Assembly: GCF_023498005.1 (NCBI RefSeq)
Contig: NZ_CP097289.1
Coordinates: 4,960,001 to 5,024,000 of the forward strand
Source: Streptomyces durmitorensis
Lineage (GTDB): Bacteria; Actinomycetota; Actinomycetes; Streptomycetales; Streptomycetaceae
Length of the DNA: 64,000 bases
Direction of reading: 5' to 3'
Under the pieces are notes generated by a model. That model worked only from the letters and a program-made list of their open reading frames with translations. It was not told where the DNA came from and made no database searches. The position numbers were made by a program, and so were the translations under genes. Positions 16,573 through 23,606 of the stretch are shown here, piece after piece (the stretch's first letter is position 1; each line of letters starts with the position of its first letter).

Positions 16573-16775
16573 GTGCCCCAGCGGATCTGGCAGGAATCCG
16601 CGGGCACGGGACTGGCCCCACTGCGGGGTCACGCGCCGTCTGCTTCCCCCGAACGACGGCGCCGGCTTGAGGGTTCCAGTCCTCATCGGGGGAAGCGGCT
16701 TGTCCCCCCGATGCCGCTTCCCCCGTCCAACGCGGGTCAGAGCCCCGGCGCCTTCGCGGCGCCGGGGCTCTCGCG
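16573..16775 (+). ncRNA. Probable 6C-type small RNA
   Basis: The plus strand folds into three successive hairpins and a terminator. Hairpin 1 is GTGCCC/GGGCAC enclosing GCGGAT/ATCCGC (16573-16607). Hairpin 2 is GCGCCGTC/GACGGCGC (16633-16640 / 16655-16662) with a loop containing CCCCC. Hairpin 3 is an 11-bp stem GGGGAAGCGGC/GCCGCTTCCCC (16689-16699 / 16713-16723) with a loop containing CCCCCC. A 12-bp GC-rich terminator follows. Two adjacent stem-loops with C-runs in their loops plus a terminator is the defining layout of actinobacterial 6C RNA. Its promoter is not clear to me, so the 5' end is uncertain. Confidence 0.65.
16741..16769 (+). terminator. Terminator of the 6C-like RNA
   Basis: AGCCCCGGCGCC (16741-16752), loop TTCGC, GGCGCCGGGGCT (16758-16769): a perfect 12-bp stem followed by CTCGCG. 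Confidence 0.8.
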
Positions 16776-16805
16776 TGTGCGGGGGGCCGACCTGTCCCGG
16801 GAACG

Positions 16806-16839
16806 ACGAAGGCCCCGTCCTCGCGGACGGGGCCTTCGT
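16806..16839 (-). terminator. Terminator of tRNA-Ser(CGA)
   Basis: Perfect 15-bp stem ACGAAGGCCCCGTCC / GGACGGGGCCTTCGT with a 4-nt loop, 8 nt past the tRNA 3' end. Confidence 0.85.
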
Positions 16840-16847
16840 ATCAAGAG

Positions 16848-16932
16848 CGGTAGCGGTGGGATTTGAACCCACGGTGAGTTTCCCCACACTCGCTTTCGAG
16901 GCGAGCTCCTTCGGCCGCTCGGACACGCTACC
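16848..16932 (-). tRNA. tRNA-Ser (anticodon CGA)
   Basis: 85 nt with an acceptor stem GGTAGCG/CGCTACC and discriminator G. The anticodon loop reads CTCGAAA. The long variable arm (GTGTGGGGAAACTCAC) is typical of class II serine tRNAs, and the T-arm is GTGGGTTCAAATCCCAC. CCA is not encoded. Reads UCG codons, which are frequent in high-GC genomes. Confidence 0.97.
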
Positions 16933-16989
16933 GAGAGGAACTCTAGCCCAAAGTGGGCCGTGGTCCGAAATCCGTTTGGCCGATGCCGC

Positions 16990-17526
16990 TCAGCGCCCGC
17001 GGAAGAAGCGCGTGAGCAGCCCCGCGGCCTCCTGCGCGAGGACGCCCTCGATCACCTCGGGGCGGTGGTTCAGCCTTCTGTCGCGTACGACGTCCCAGAC
17101 CGAGCCCGCGGCGCCCGCCTTCTCGTCACGCGCTCCGTAGACGACCCGGTCGACGCGGGACTGGACCAGGGCGCCCGCGCACATCGTGCACGGCTCCAGG
17201 GTCACCACCAGCGTGCAGCCGGACAGGCGCCACTCGCCGAGCGCGGCGGCGGCCCGGCGCAGGGCGAGCACCTCCGCGTGCGCCGTCGGGTCGCCGGTCG
17301 CCTCACGTTCGTTGTGGCCCGCCGCGAGCACCGTCGTGCCGTCCGGGGACAGCACGACGGCGCCGACGGGCACATCGCCGCCCCGGACGGCCAGTTCGGC
17401 CTCGGCCAGGGCGAGCCGCATGGGCGCCCGCCAGCGGTCGCGTACGGGATCTGCTTCTCGGTCGGTTTCCCGGCCGGTTTCCCGGTCGGGATCGGGTGGG
17501 GTGATGTGGTCGTTCCGGTCGGTCAC
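16990..17526 (-). CDS. tadA: tRNA-specific adenosine deaminase TadA
   Basis: 178 residues. Deaminates A34 to inosine in tRNA-Arg(ACG), an essential wobble modification. Zinc-site motifs are TAHAEVLAL and EPCTMCAGAL, with the active-site Glu in HAE. Residues 1-35 are a charged extension with Arg-Glu-Thr-Asp repeats; the catalytic domain starts at MRLALAEAELA. The GTG at 17526 is chosen because TAGGTT ends 6 nt upstream, giving a leaderless transcript. That hexamer includes the TAG stop of the preceding gene. Confidence 0.93.
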   Translation of the reverse strand: MTDRNDHITPPDPDRETGRETDREADPVRDRWRAPMRLALAEAELAVRGGDVPVGAVVLSPDGTTVLAAGHNEREATGDPTAHAEVLALRRAAAALGEWRLSGCTLVVTLEPCTMCAGALVQSRVDRVVYGARDEKAGAAGSVWDVVRDRRLNHRPEVIEGVLAQEAAGLLTRFFRGR

Positions 17527-17535
17527 ACCCGGAAC

Positions 17536-18111
17536 CTAGCGGACCGCCTCGAGCACCTCCGCCGCCCCGAGGATCTCGGCGATGTCGCTGAGCGCGTCAC
17601 CGGGCTCAAGGCCGAGCAGCTCCTTCTCGGGCACGCCGAGGTCGGTCAGGAGCTCCAGGTCGCCGAGGGGCCCGTCGGGCACCGCGTCGCCCGGGGCTTC
17701 CCCCGTGTCATCGTCGTCGGCGGCGGAATCGGGGGCGGCGTCGGACTCGGCGGGTTCGCCGTCCTCCGTGCCGTCCAGGTCGAGGGCGTCCAGGTCGACA
17801 CCCGGGTCGTCGGTACCCGGCTCACGGCCGAGCATCTCGTCGGTGAGCAGGATCTCGCCGTACGAACTCTTGGCGGCCGCGGCCGCGTCCGAGACGTAGA
17901 TACGAGGGTCCTCCTCACCGTCGACGCGGACGACGCCGAACCAGGCGCCCTCCTGTTCGATGAAGACGAGGACGGTGTCGTCCTCAGCGCTGCCGGCCGT
18001 GGCCTCGCGGGCCAGGTCGGTCAGATCCGACAGGGTCTCCACATCGTCGAGCTCCGTGTCGCTCGCTTCCCACCCGTCTTCGGTGCGCGCGAGCAGTGCG
18101 GCGAAGTACAC
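17536..18111 (-). CDS. tRNA adenosine deaminase-associated protein
   Basis: 191 residues from GTG 18111, which has GGGAG at a 7-nt spacing; an ATG 21 nt upstream lacks a ribosome site. It begins MYFAALLARTEDGWEASDTE and is strongly acidic, with an internal Asp/Glu-rich low-complexity stretch (about 110-150). A C-terminal helical segment carries LGDLELLTDLGVPEKELL. This family is found next to tadA throughout actinobacteria and is named for that neighbourhood; its biochemical role is not known. The stop codon forms part of the tadA -10 element. Confidence 0.88.
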   Translation of the reverse strand: MYFAALLARTEDGWEASDTELDDVETLSDLTDLAREATAGSAEDDTVLVFIEQEGAWFGVVRVDGEEDPRIYVSDAAAAAKSSYGEILLTDEMLGREPGTDDPGVDLDALDLDGTEDGEPAESDAAPDSAADDDDTGEAPGDAVPDGPLGDLELLTDLGVPEKELLGLEPGDALSDIAEILGAAEVLEAVR

Positions 18112-18328
18112 CGTGACTCTCCCACTGGTCATAGACAGTGCCGGTTGACGGTCTGGGTGTCCCCCCGGCGAGTTCGGGGAGCGGGGGAGTTGCTGTTCCA
18201 AGCCCCGCCCACTCGGAATCGTGGCAGAAACCACGGCCCGAGGAGAGGTCTTCCGCGCGCTGTGTTCCGCGTCGCGTTTCCCGGACGGCTGTCCGACGCC
18301 TGCGTGAGGGGCGGCCAAGGCGTGGCGG

Positions 18329-18514
18329 CTACCAGCGGAACGTGCGCATGCGCATCTGCTGACGCATCCGTGCCGCCCGGGCGCGGCGCGGCTTCACACG
18401 GTCGCGGAGCTCGATGGCCTCGGCCCGCTCGTGCAGGAACTGGGCACGGCGGCGCCGGCGCTCGGCTTCGGTCTCGCGGTCCGGCTCTCGGCCGCCGGGC
18501 TCTCTGTCCGGCAT
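18329..18514 (-). CDS. Small highly basic protein (61 aa)
   Basis: From ATG 18514, preceded by GGGGTGG. The product [20 protein letters not shown] continues as an Arg-rich helix ([19 protein letters not shown]) and ends RMRTFRW. It is almost wholly charged, with heptad-like spacing, suggesting a helical nucleic-acid-binding or disordered peptide. Conserved placement beside upp supports a real gene, but I know no function. Confidence 0.6.
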   Translation of the reverse strand: MPDREPGGREPDRETEAERRRRRAQFLHERAEAIELRDRVKPRRARAARMRQQMRMRTFRW

Positions 18515-18669
18515 GGGCAACACCACCCCAGGTCGTACGTCCACTTTCCCCCGTACGGCGGGTTTGATGCCAGCGCGAGGTGTTCTCAGGGGTTCGGAGC
18601 GGGGTACGGCCGACTGCCGCGGGGGAGCCTCGGCGGTCCCGGGAGCGGTCGGGGGGCTCAGGGCGCGGT

Positions 18670-18675
18670 TACTGT
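18670..18675 (+). promoter_or_regulatory. -10 element of a leaderless upp promoter
   Basis: TACTGT followed by 7 nt (TGACGGC) and the upp ATG; no ribosome site is present. Confidence 0.5.
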
Positions 18676-18682
18676 TGACGGC

Positions 18683-19318
18683 ATGCGGATTCACGTCGTC
18701 GATCACCCACTGGTGGCGCACAAACTCACCACGCTGCGCGACAAGCGCACCGACTCCCCCACCTTCCGGCGCCTCGCCGACGAGCTGGTCACCCTGCTCG
18801 CGTACGAGGCCACCCGGGACGTGCGCACCGAGCAGGTCGACATCGAGACCCCGGTCACCCCGACCACCGGCGTCAAGCTGTCCTACCCGCGCCCCCTGGT
18901 CGTACCGATCCTGCGCGCCGGGCTCGGCATGCTGGACGGCATGGTGCGGCTCCTGCCGACCGCCGAGGTGGGCTTCCTCGGGATGATCCGCGACGAGGAG
19001 ACCCTCCAGGCGTCGACGTACGCGACCCGCATGCCGGAGGACCTCTCCGGGCGCCAGGTGTACGTCCTGGACCCGATGCTGGCCACCGGCGGCACGCTCG
19101 TCGCGGCCATCCAGGAGCTGATCAAGCGCGGCGCGGACGACGTCACCGCCGTGGTGCTGCTCGCCGCCCCCGAGGGCGTCGAGGTCATGGAGCGCGAGCT
19201 GGCGGGCACGCCGGTGACGGTCGTGACGGCGTCGGTCGACGAGCGCCTCAACGAGAACGGCTACATCGTGCCGGGCCTCGGCGACGCCGGTGACCGGATG
19301 TACGGGACCGCGGAGTAG
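18683..19318 (+). CDS. upp: Uracil phosphoribosyltransferase
   Basis: 211 residues, the usual length. Converts uracil and PRPP to UMP in pyrimidine salvage. The start [20 protein letters not shown] is diagnostic. The PRPP-binding loop is [14 protein letters not shown], and the uracil-binding C-terminus is [19 protein letters not shown]. The ATG matches the family start and has a -10-like TACTGT 7 nt upstream rather than a ribosome site. It ends 3 nt before the convergent LytR_C gene stop. Confidence 0.97.
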   Translation: MRIHVVDHPLVAHKLTTLRDKRTDSPTFRRLADELVTLLAYEATRDVRTEQVDIETPVTPTTGVKLSYPRPLVVPILRAGLGMLDGMVRLLPTAEVGFLGMIRDEETLQASTYATRMPEDLSGRQVYVLDPMLATGGTLVAAIQELIKRGADDVTAVVLLAAPEGVEVMERELAGTPVTVVTASVDERLNENGYIVPGLGDAGDRMYGTAE

Positions 19319-19321
19319 CGC

Positions 19322-19969
19322 TCAGCAGTCCTTCTTGCCGCTGGACGGCGAGGACGTCGGCTTGGGCTCGGCGAGTACCGCCAGGGCCTTGTCGGCGTCC
19401 TCTTTCTTTGCCAGATCCTTGAACTTCGCGCCCAGGATGAGGTCGACCTCGCCGCCCTTGCGGGCGTCCGTGCGGCTCTCGGTGCCCGCGAGCTGCGTGC
19501 CGAGCACCGGCAGGGCGGTGTCCGTGGCGGTCTTGGCGCCGAGCAGTATCCCGGTGCCCTTGACCTTCTTGTCGTACGCCTTCGGGGCGTTGTCCACCTT
19601 GCCGACGGTGAAGCCGCGCTTCTTGAGCTCGGCCGCCACGTCCTTGGCGAGGCCGCCGCGGGGCGTCGCGTTGAAGACGTTGACCTTGACCTGGCCCGGT
19701 TTGGGCAGGGCCTTGGGGGCGGTCGGCTCGGCCGAGGGATCCGGCTTGGCGGCGCAGTCGCTGCGCGAGCTCGCCGCCGTGGCCTTGCTGCCGCCGGTGA
19801 AGACGTCGATGAGCTGCAGTGTTCCCCAGCCGATCAGGCCCACCGCGACGACGGACGCGACCACCGCGAGCACGATCCTGCGGCGGCCACGGGGTCGGCG
19901 CATACGCGGATATTTGGCCCCCGTGATGCGGTACTTGCCGCCCATGCCGGGGGGAGTGAGCATGCTCAT
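19322..19969 (-). CDS. LytR_C-domain membrane protein
   Basis: 215 residues. A basic cytoplasmic N-terminus (RMRRPRGRRR) is followed by one membrane helix (about 32-52). The extracytoplasmic C-terminal domain (about 90-205) contains VKVNVFNATPRGGLAKDVAA, then ELKKRGFTVGKVDNAP and LPVLGTQLAG, the pattern of the LytR_C fold that accompanies wall-polymer ligases. No LytR-CpsA-Psr catalytic domain is present, so it is a stand-alone version. Minus-strand TACGCT lies 6 nt before the ATG, suggesting a leaderless mRNA. Confidence 0.88.
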   Translation of the reverse strand: MSMLTPPGMGGKYRITGAKYPRMRRPRGRRRIVLAVVASVVAVGLIGWGTLQLIDVFTGGSKATAASSRSDCAAKPDPSAEPTAPKALPKPGQVKVNVFNATPRGGLAKDVAAELKKRGFTVGKVDNAPKAYDKKVKGTGILLGAKTATDTALPVLGTQLAGTESRTDARKGGEVDLILGAKFKDLAKKEDADKALAVLAEPKPTSSPSSGKKDC

Positions 19970-20089
19970 GGGCGCAGCGTAGTGCGACGACGCCGTGATG
20001 CCTACTAAATGATCATTGACTTGGGCTCAGTCCAACCCGAAAGGGTCAATGAGGGCGTGGGTGTCCCCTGTCGCGGCTGTTTGCCGGGT

Positions 20090-20386
20090 TCAGCCCAGTT
20101 CGAGGACGCGGGCGTGCAGCACCTGGCGCTGCTGGAGCGCGGCGCGGACCGCGCGGTGCAGTCCGTCTTCCAGGTAGAGGTCGCCCTGCCACTTCACCAC
20201 GTGCGCGAAAAGGTCGCCGTAGAACGTGGAGTCCTCCGCGAGGAGCGTCTCCAGGTCCAGCTGGCCCTTGGTCGTCACGAGCTGATCGAGGCGGACCGGG
20301 CGCGGCGCGACGTCCGCCCACTGCCGGGTGCTTTCCCGGCCGTGGTCGGGGTACGGCCGGCCGTTTCCGATGCGCTTGAAGATCAC
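20090..20386 (-). CDS. Minimal ParB/sulfiredoxin-fold-like protein (98 aa)
   Basis: GTG start with TAGGCT 6 nt upstream (leaderless). The C-terminal half GDLYLEDGLHRAVRAALQQR, then VLHARV, closely resembles the D-G-x-H-R core of ParB-like nuclease or sulfiredoxin domains. RPVRLDQLVTTKGQLDLETL resembles the preceding substrate-recognition strand and helix. No DNA-binding domain follows, so it is not a partition protein. I recall such proteins as conserved hypotheticals in Streptomyces, sometimes labelled as antitoxins; I see no toxin partner here. Confidence 0.7.
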   Translation of the reverse strand: MIFKRIGNGRPYPDHGRESTRQWADVAPRPVRLDQLVTTKGQLDLETLLAEDSTFYGDLFAHVVKWQGDLYLEDGLHRAVRAALQQRQVLHARVLELG

Positions 20387-20506
20387 ACGGAAAGCCTACC
20401 GGGCAAGGCTCTCCGGGCGCAGCCATGGAGACGGAGTGCGACTCTGGGAAATGACGCCGGAAATCGGGGCAAAACGGGAACACTCAAGCCGGGAACAGGG
20501 GCAGAA

Positions 20507-22255
20507 GTGAGCGACAGCCAGCCGATGCCGTCCACGACGGGGCGTGCGAACCCCTCTAACGAGTCTTCGCCGGTCGCGGGGGTGACGAGCGGAGTCGAGG
20601 GTTCCGGCGGGGTTTCCGGTGGGGTTTCTGGTGGGGTGGCCGCTGAGGTCGTCAGCGGGGGTGCCGCTCTGCCGCAGGAAGCCATGGAGATCGTCTCCGG
20701 GTACGCCTTCAGCGGGCCCGCGCTGGATCTCGGCGCGCTCCTGTGGGACGGGCGGTGTCTGCCCGACGCCCAGATCCGCATCCCGCTGGCCATGCTCAAC
20801 CGGCACGGGCTCGTCGCGGGGGCGACCGGCACCGGAAAGACGAAGACCCTCCAGCTCATCGCCGAGCAGCTGGCCGCGCAGGGAGTGCCGGTGTTCCTCG
20901 CCGACGTCAAGGGAGACGTCTCCGGGATCTCGCTCCCCGGGGAGAGCGGCGAGAAGGTCGCCGAGCGGGCGCGGGAGGTCGGGCAGACGTGGGAGGCGAC
21001 GGGCTTCCCCAGTGAGTTCTACGCACTGGGCGGGATCGGTACCGGGATTCCGGTGCGGGCCACGATCACGAGCTTCGGCCCCGTGCTGCTCTCGAAGGTG
21101 CTTCAGCTGAACCAGACGCAGGAGCAGTCGCTCGGGCTGATCTTTCATTACGCGGACCAAAAAGGGCTTGAACTGGTCGATCTGAAGGACCTGCGGGCCG
21201 TGGTGACGTTCCTGACGTCGGACGAGGGCAAGTCCGAGCTCAAGGGGATCGGTGGTCTGTCCACGGTCACCGCGGGCGTCATCCTGCGGGCGCTCACCGC
21301 CTTCGAGGCGCAGGGCATGGGCGACTTCTTCGGGGAGCCGGAGTTCGACACGAGCGAGTTCCTGCGGGCGGCGCCGGACGGGCGTGGGCTCGTGTCGGTG
21401 CTCGAACTGCCCGCCGTGCAGGACAAGCCGCAGCTCTTCTCGACGTTCCTGATGTGGCTCCTGGCGGATCTCTACAACGACCTGCCCGAGGTGGGCGACG
21501 TGGAGAAGCCGAAGCTCGTCTTCTTCTTCGACGAGGCGCATCTGCTCTTCAACGGGGCGTCGAAGGCGTTCCTTGAGGCGATCACGCAGACCGTGCGGCT
21601 CATCCGGTCGAAGGGGGTCGGCGTCTTCTTCGTGACGCAGACGCCGAAGGACGTGCCCGGCGATGTCCTCGCCCAGCTGGGCAACCGGGTCCAGCACGCG
21701 TTGCGGGCGTTCACGCCGGACGACCAGAAGGCGCTGAAGGCGACGGTCAGGACGTTCCCGAACTCGGCGTACGACCTGGAGGAGACGCTGACCGCGATCG
21801 GCACGGGCGAGGCGGTGATCACGGTCCTGAGCGAGAAGGGCGCGCCTACGCCGGTGGCGGTGACGCGGTTGCGGGCGCCGGAGTCGTTGATGAGGCCGGT
21901 GGAGGCGGGGGCGCTGGAGGGGGCGGTGAAGGGGTCGTTGTTGTACGGGCGGTACGCGGAGGCGGTGGATCGGGAGTCGGCCTACGAGAAGTTGACTGCG
22001 CGTCAGGCGGAGGCGGAGGCGGCCTCGGCTGCCGCCGAGGCGGAGAAGTCCGCGGAGCGGGGCAAGGGGCAGGGAGCTGGTTCCGGTTCCGGTTCCGGTT
22101 CGGGCTCTGGTTCTGGTTCTGGATCGGGCTCTGGTTCTGTCGTTGATCAGGTCGTGGGGAGCGGGATCTTCAAGTCGCTTGCGCGGTCGTTGGGGACGCA
22201 GATCGGGCGGGAGATCTCGCGGTCGGTGTTCGGAACGGCTCGGCGCAGACGCTGA
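20507..22255 (+). CDS. HerA-like ATPase (DUF853/helicase HerA-type)
   Basis: 582 residues from GTG 20507. The N-terminal 55 residues are Gly/Ser/Val-rich. The RecA-like ATPase starts near EIVSGYAFSGPALDLGALLW. Walker A is GATGTGKTKTLQLIAEQL (about 105-122), Walker B is KLVFFFDEAHLLF, and a sensor region is VTQTPKDVPGDVLAQLGNRV. The C-terminus has a run of alternating Gly-Ser (22079-22140) between two helical segments. Members of the family are hexameric translocases linked to DNA repair or conjugation; the bacterial DUF853 branch is uncharacterised. Confidence 0.87.
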   Translation: MSDSQPMPSTTGRANPSNESSPVAGVTSGVEGSGGVSGGVSGGVAAEVVSGGAALPQEAMEIVSGYAFSGPALDLGALLWDGRCLPDAQIRIPLAMLNRHGLVAGATGTGKTKTLQLIAEQLAAQGVPVFLADVKGDVSGISLPGESGEKVAERAREVGQTWEATGFPSEFYALGGIGTGIPVRATITSFGPVLLSKVLQLNQTQEQSLGLIFHYADQKGLELVDLKDLRAVVTFLTSDEGKSELKGIGGLSTVTAGVILRALTAFEAQGMGDFFGEPEFDTSEFLRAAPDGRGLVSVLELPAVQDKPQLFSTFLMWLLADLYNDLPEVGDVEKPKLVFFFDEAHLLFNGASKAFLEAITQTVRLIRSKGVGVFFVTQTPKDVPGDVLAQLGNRVQHALRAFTPDDQKALKATVRTFPNSAYDLEETLTAIGTGEAVITVLSEKGAPTPVAVTRLRAPESLMRPVEAGALEGAVKGSLLYGRYAEAVDRESAYEKLTARQAEAEAASAAAEAEKSAERGKGQGAGSGSGSGSGSGSGSGSGSGSVVDQVVGSGIFKSLARSLGTQIGREISRSVFGTARRRR

Positions 22256-22311
22256 GGCCTGGTGGGGACGTCTGGCGTCGGCGTCTGCGTCTGCGTCTGC
22301 GCCGAGTGGGG

Positions 22312-22470
22312 TCAGCGGCCGTTCTGCTCGGCGCTGTGCTTCTTCTCGTCGTGGTCCTCGTCGTCTTCTGTCTGTGACGGGGCCGGGGCGGTGGCCTCGG
22401 GGCCGGGAGCGTTGCGTACGGCTTCGGCGCGGAGGAGGGCGTGCAGGGCCGCGTACGGGTCGATGGGCAT
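22312..22470 (-). CDS. Small acidic protein (52 aa)
   Basis: MPIDPYAALHALLRAEAVRN, then a Pro/Ala-rich linker and a highly charged tail (TEDDEDHDEKKHSAEQNGR). The ATG has GAAGGA 8 nt upstream. It looks like a genuine Streptomyces small protein: the ordered N-terminal helix plus charged tail and the ribosome site are hard to get by chance. Function unknown. Convergent with the HerA-like gene. Confidence 0.65.
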   Translation of the reverse strand: MPIDPYAALHALLRAEAVRNAPGPEATAPAPSQTEDDEDHDEKKHSAEQNGR

Positions 22471-22536
22471 GGGTGTCTGTCCTTCGTCGGTTCGATGCTG
22501 CTGGTGGGGGGGGTGGTCAGTCCGGGGCGGGGACTG

Positions 22537-22851
22537 TCAGCAGCGGAGGACGACGGAGCGTGGGGCGGGGACGTGGATGCGGCCGCGGGTGGGGAGGGGG
22601 CGGCTTCGGCGGGGTTCGCGGGGGCGGGCGGCTGCGGTGGTGGTGACGGGGACGCGGCGCTTTGTGCTGACGCGGAGTGCGCTGTCGGAGGTGTCCTGGT
22701 GGGCCTCGCCGGTGGGCTCGGTGGAGACGGCCGCGGGTGGGGAGGGGGCGGCTTCGGTGGGGGCCGCGGGGGCGAGGACGGCACCCAGGAGGGCCAGCAG
22801 GATGAGGGCAGCGCGGAGCCACGCGGGGCGGGGTGACGCGGCGCGGCTCAT
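22537..22851 (-). CDS. Small secreted or membrane protein (104 aa)
   Basis: The N-terminus RPAWLRAALILLALLGAVLA forms a signal peptide or anchor ending near APTEAA. The mature part is basic (STKRRVPVTTTAAARPREP) and ends GRIHVPAPRSVVLRC with a single terminal Cys. GGGGGA lies 10 nt before the ATG. A 30-bp DNA repeat occurs twice inside the gene in different reading frames (see repeat entry), so part of the product may derive from a recent duplication. Function unknown. Confidence 0.6.
   Translation of the reverse strand: MSRAASPRPAWLRAALILLALLGAVLAPAAPTEAAPSPPAAVSTEPTGEAHQDTSDSALRVSTKRRVPVTTTAAARPREPRRSRPLPTRGRIHVPAPRSVVLRC
22580..22757. repeat. 30-bp direct repeat within the 104-aa gene
   Basis: An identical 30-bp stretch (starts CGGCCGCGGGTGGGGAGGGG) is at 22580-22609 and 22728-22757. 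Because the copies are 148 bp apart they are read in different frames of the minus-strand gene. Confidence 0.9.
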
Positions 22852-23026
22852 GAGGGGTCATGTCCCCCGGCTGAACCCCGTTGGCATGGCCCGACGCCGA
22901 GATCCGCCCTCTTGGGCTACGACCACTGCGGGCGGCTGACGCCGGGTCTGGGCGGTGCGGGTCTGTCTTGGGGGCGGGGCGGGGCGGGGCGGGCTGCTGG
23001 TGCGTGGGGGCGCTGCGGTGCGGGTC

Positions 23027-23341
23027 CGTCTGTGGGTGCGGGGCCGCGCCGGTATGTCCGTCCTCGCTATCGTCCGGTGGTCGCGGGGTTGCTTCGGTGC
23101 TGGAGTGCGGGGAACCGTGCTCCGGGCGGACATACCGGCACGTCCCCTTGCGTGCGTTCCCGGCTGCGGGTGCATTCGTGTTGCGGGGCTGGTGCGTCTG
23201 TGGGTGCGGGGCCGCGCCGGTATGTCCGTCCTCGCTATCGTCCGGTGGCCGTGTAGCTGCTTCGCTGCTGGAGTGCGGGGAACCGTGCTCCGGGCGGACA
23301 TACCGGCCCGTCCCCTCGCGAGCGTTCCCGGCTGCGGGTGC
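23027..23341. repeat. Two direct copies of a ~147-bp palindrome-containing element
   Basis: Copies at 23027-23173 and 23195-23341 are offset by 168 bp and nearly identical, including TCCTCGCTATCGTCCGGTGG and GGGGAACCGTGCTCCGGGCG. Each contains 13-bp inverted arms, GCCGGTATGTCCG and CGGACATACCGGC (23048-23060 / 23127-23139 and 23216-23228 / 23295-23307), that could close a large stem-loop. It has the look of a non-autonomous extragenic repeat rather than a gene. Confidence 0.85.
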
Positions 23342-23395
23342 GTGGGGGCCGACCTCCCTGGCTGCTGAGGGGAGGCGTCTCTGACGTCGCTCCCC

Positions 23396-23499
23396 ACCCA
23401 CCCCCGTCTCTGTCGTTCACCCACCCGCCCACCACGTGGACCTCTCCACCCACCCCCGTCTCTGTCGTTCACCCACCCGCCCACCACGTGGACCTCTCC
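23396..23499. repeat. Perfect 52-bp tandem duplication
   Basis: Two identical adjacent 52-bp units (23396-23447 and 23448-23499) begin ACCCACCCCCGTCTCTGTCG and contain CACCCACCCGCCCACC. A GGGCGGGTGGGTGGGAGAGG segment at about 23531-23550 is roughly complementary and could form a hairpin with it. Confidence 0.9.
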
Positions 23500-23606
23500 A
23501 CTTCGGGCAGGGGTGGATGCGGGGTGATCGGGCGGGTGGGTGGGAGAGGCTTGTTCGGTCAGGGGGGTGCCGGGGGTTGGAGAACAGGGCGGGGGCCCAG
23601 TAGTGG

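Larger units (their letters stand above)
22852..23606. other. Repeat-rich intergenic region, no gene seen
   Basis: About 755 nt between the 104-aa gene and the HhH-GPD gene. It is filled mainly by a tandemly duplicated 147-bp palindromic element and a 52-bp tandem duplication, listed separately. Open frames here on both strands are repeat-derived, low-complexity and lack ribosome sites, so none is called. Confidence 0.75.

Noticed and set aside
20090..20386. Toxin-antitoxin module
   Set aside because: No second small gene partner is adjacent and the sequence looks ParB/sulfiredoxin-like instead.
23048..23307. CRISPR array
   Set aside because: Only two long, palindromic, nearly adjacent copies with no spacer regularity and no cas genes.
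22852..23606. Insertion sequence
   Set aside because: No transposase coding sequence and no terminal repeat with target duplication; only a small palindromic repeat.
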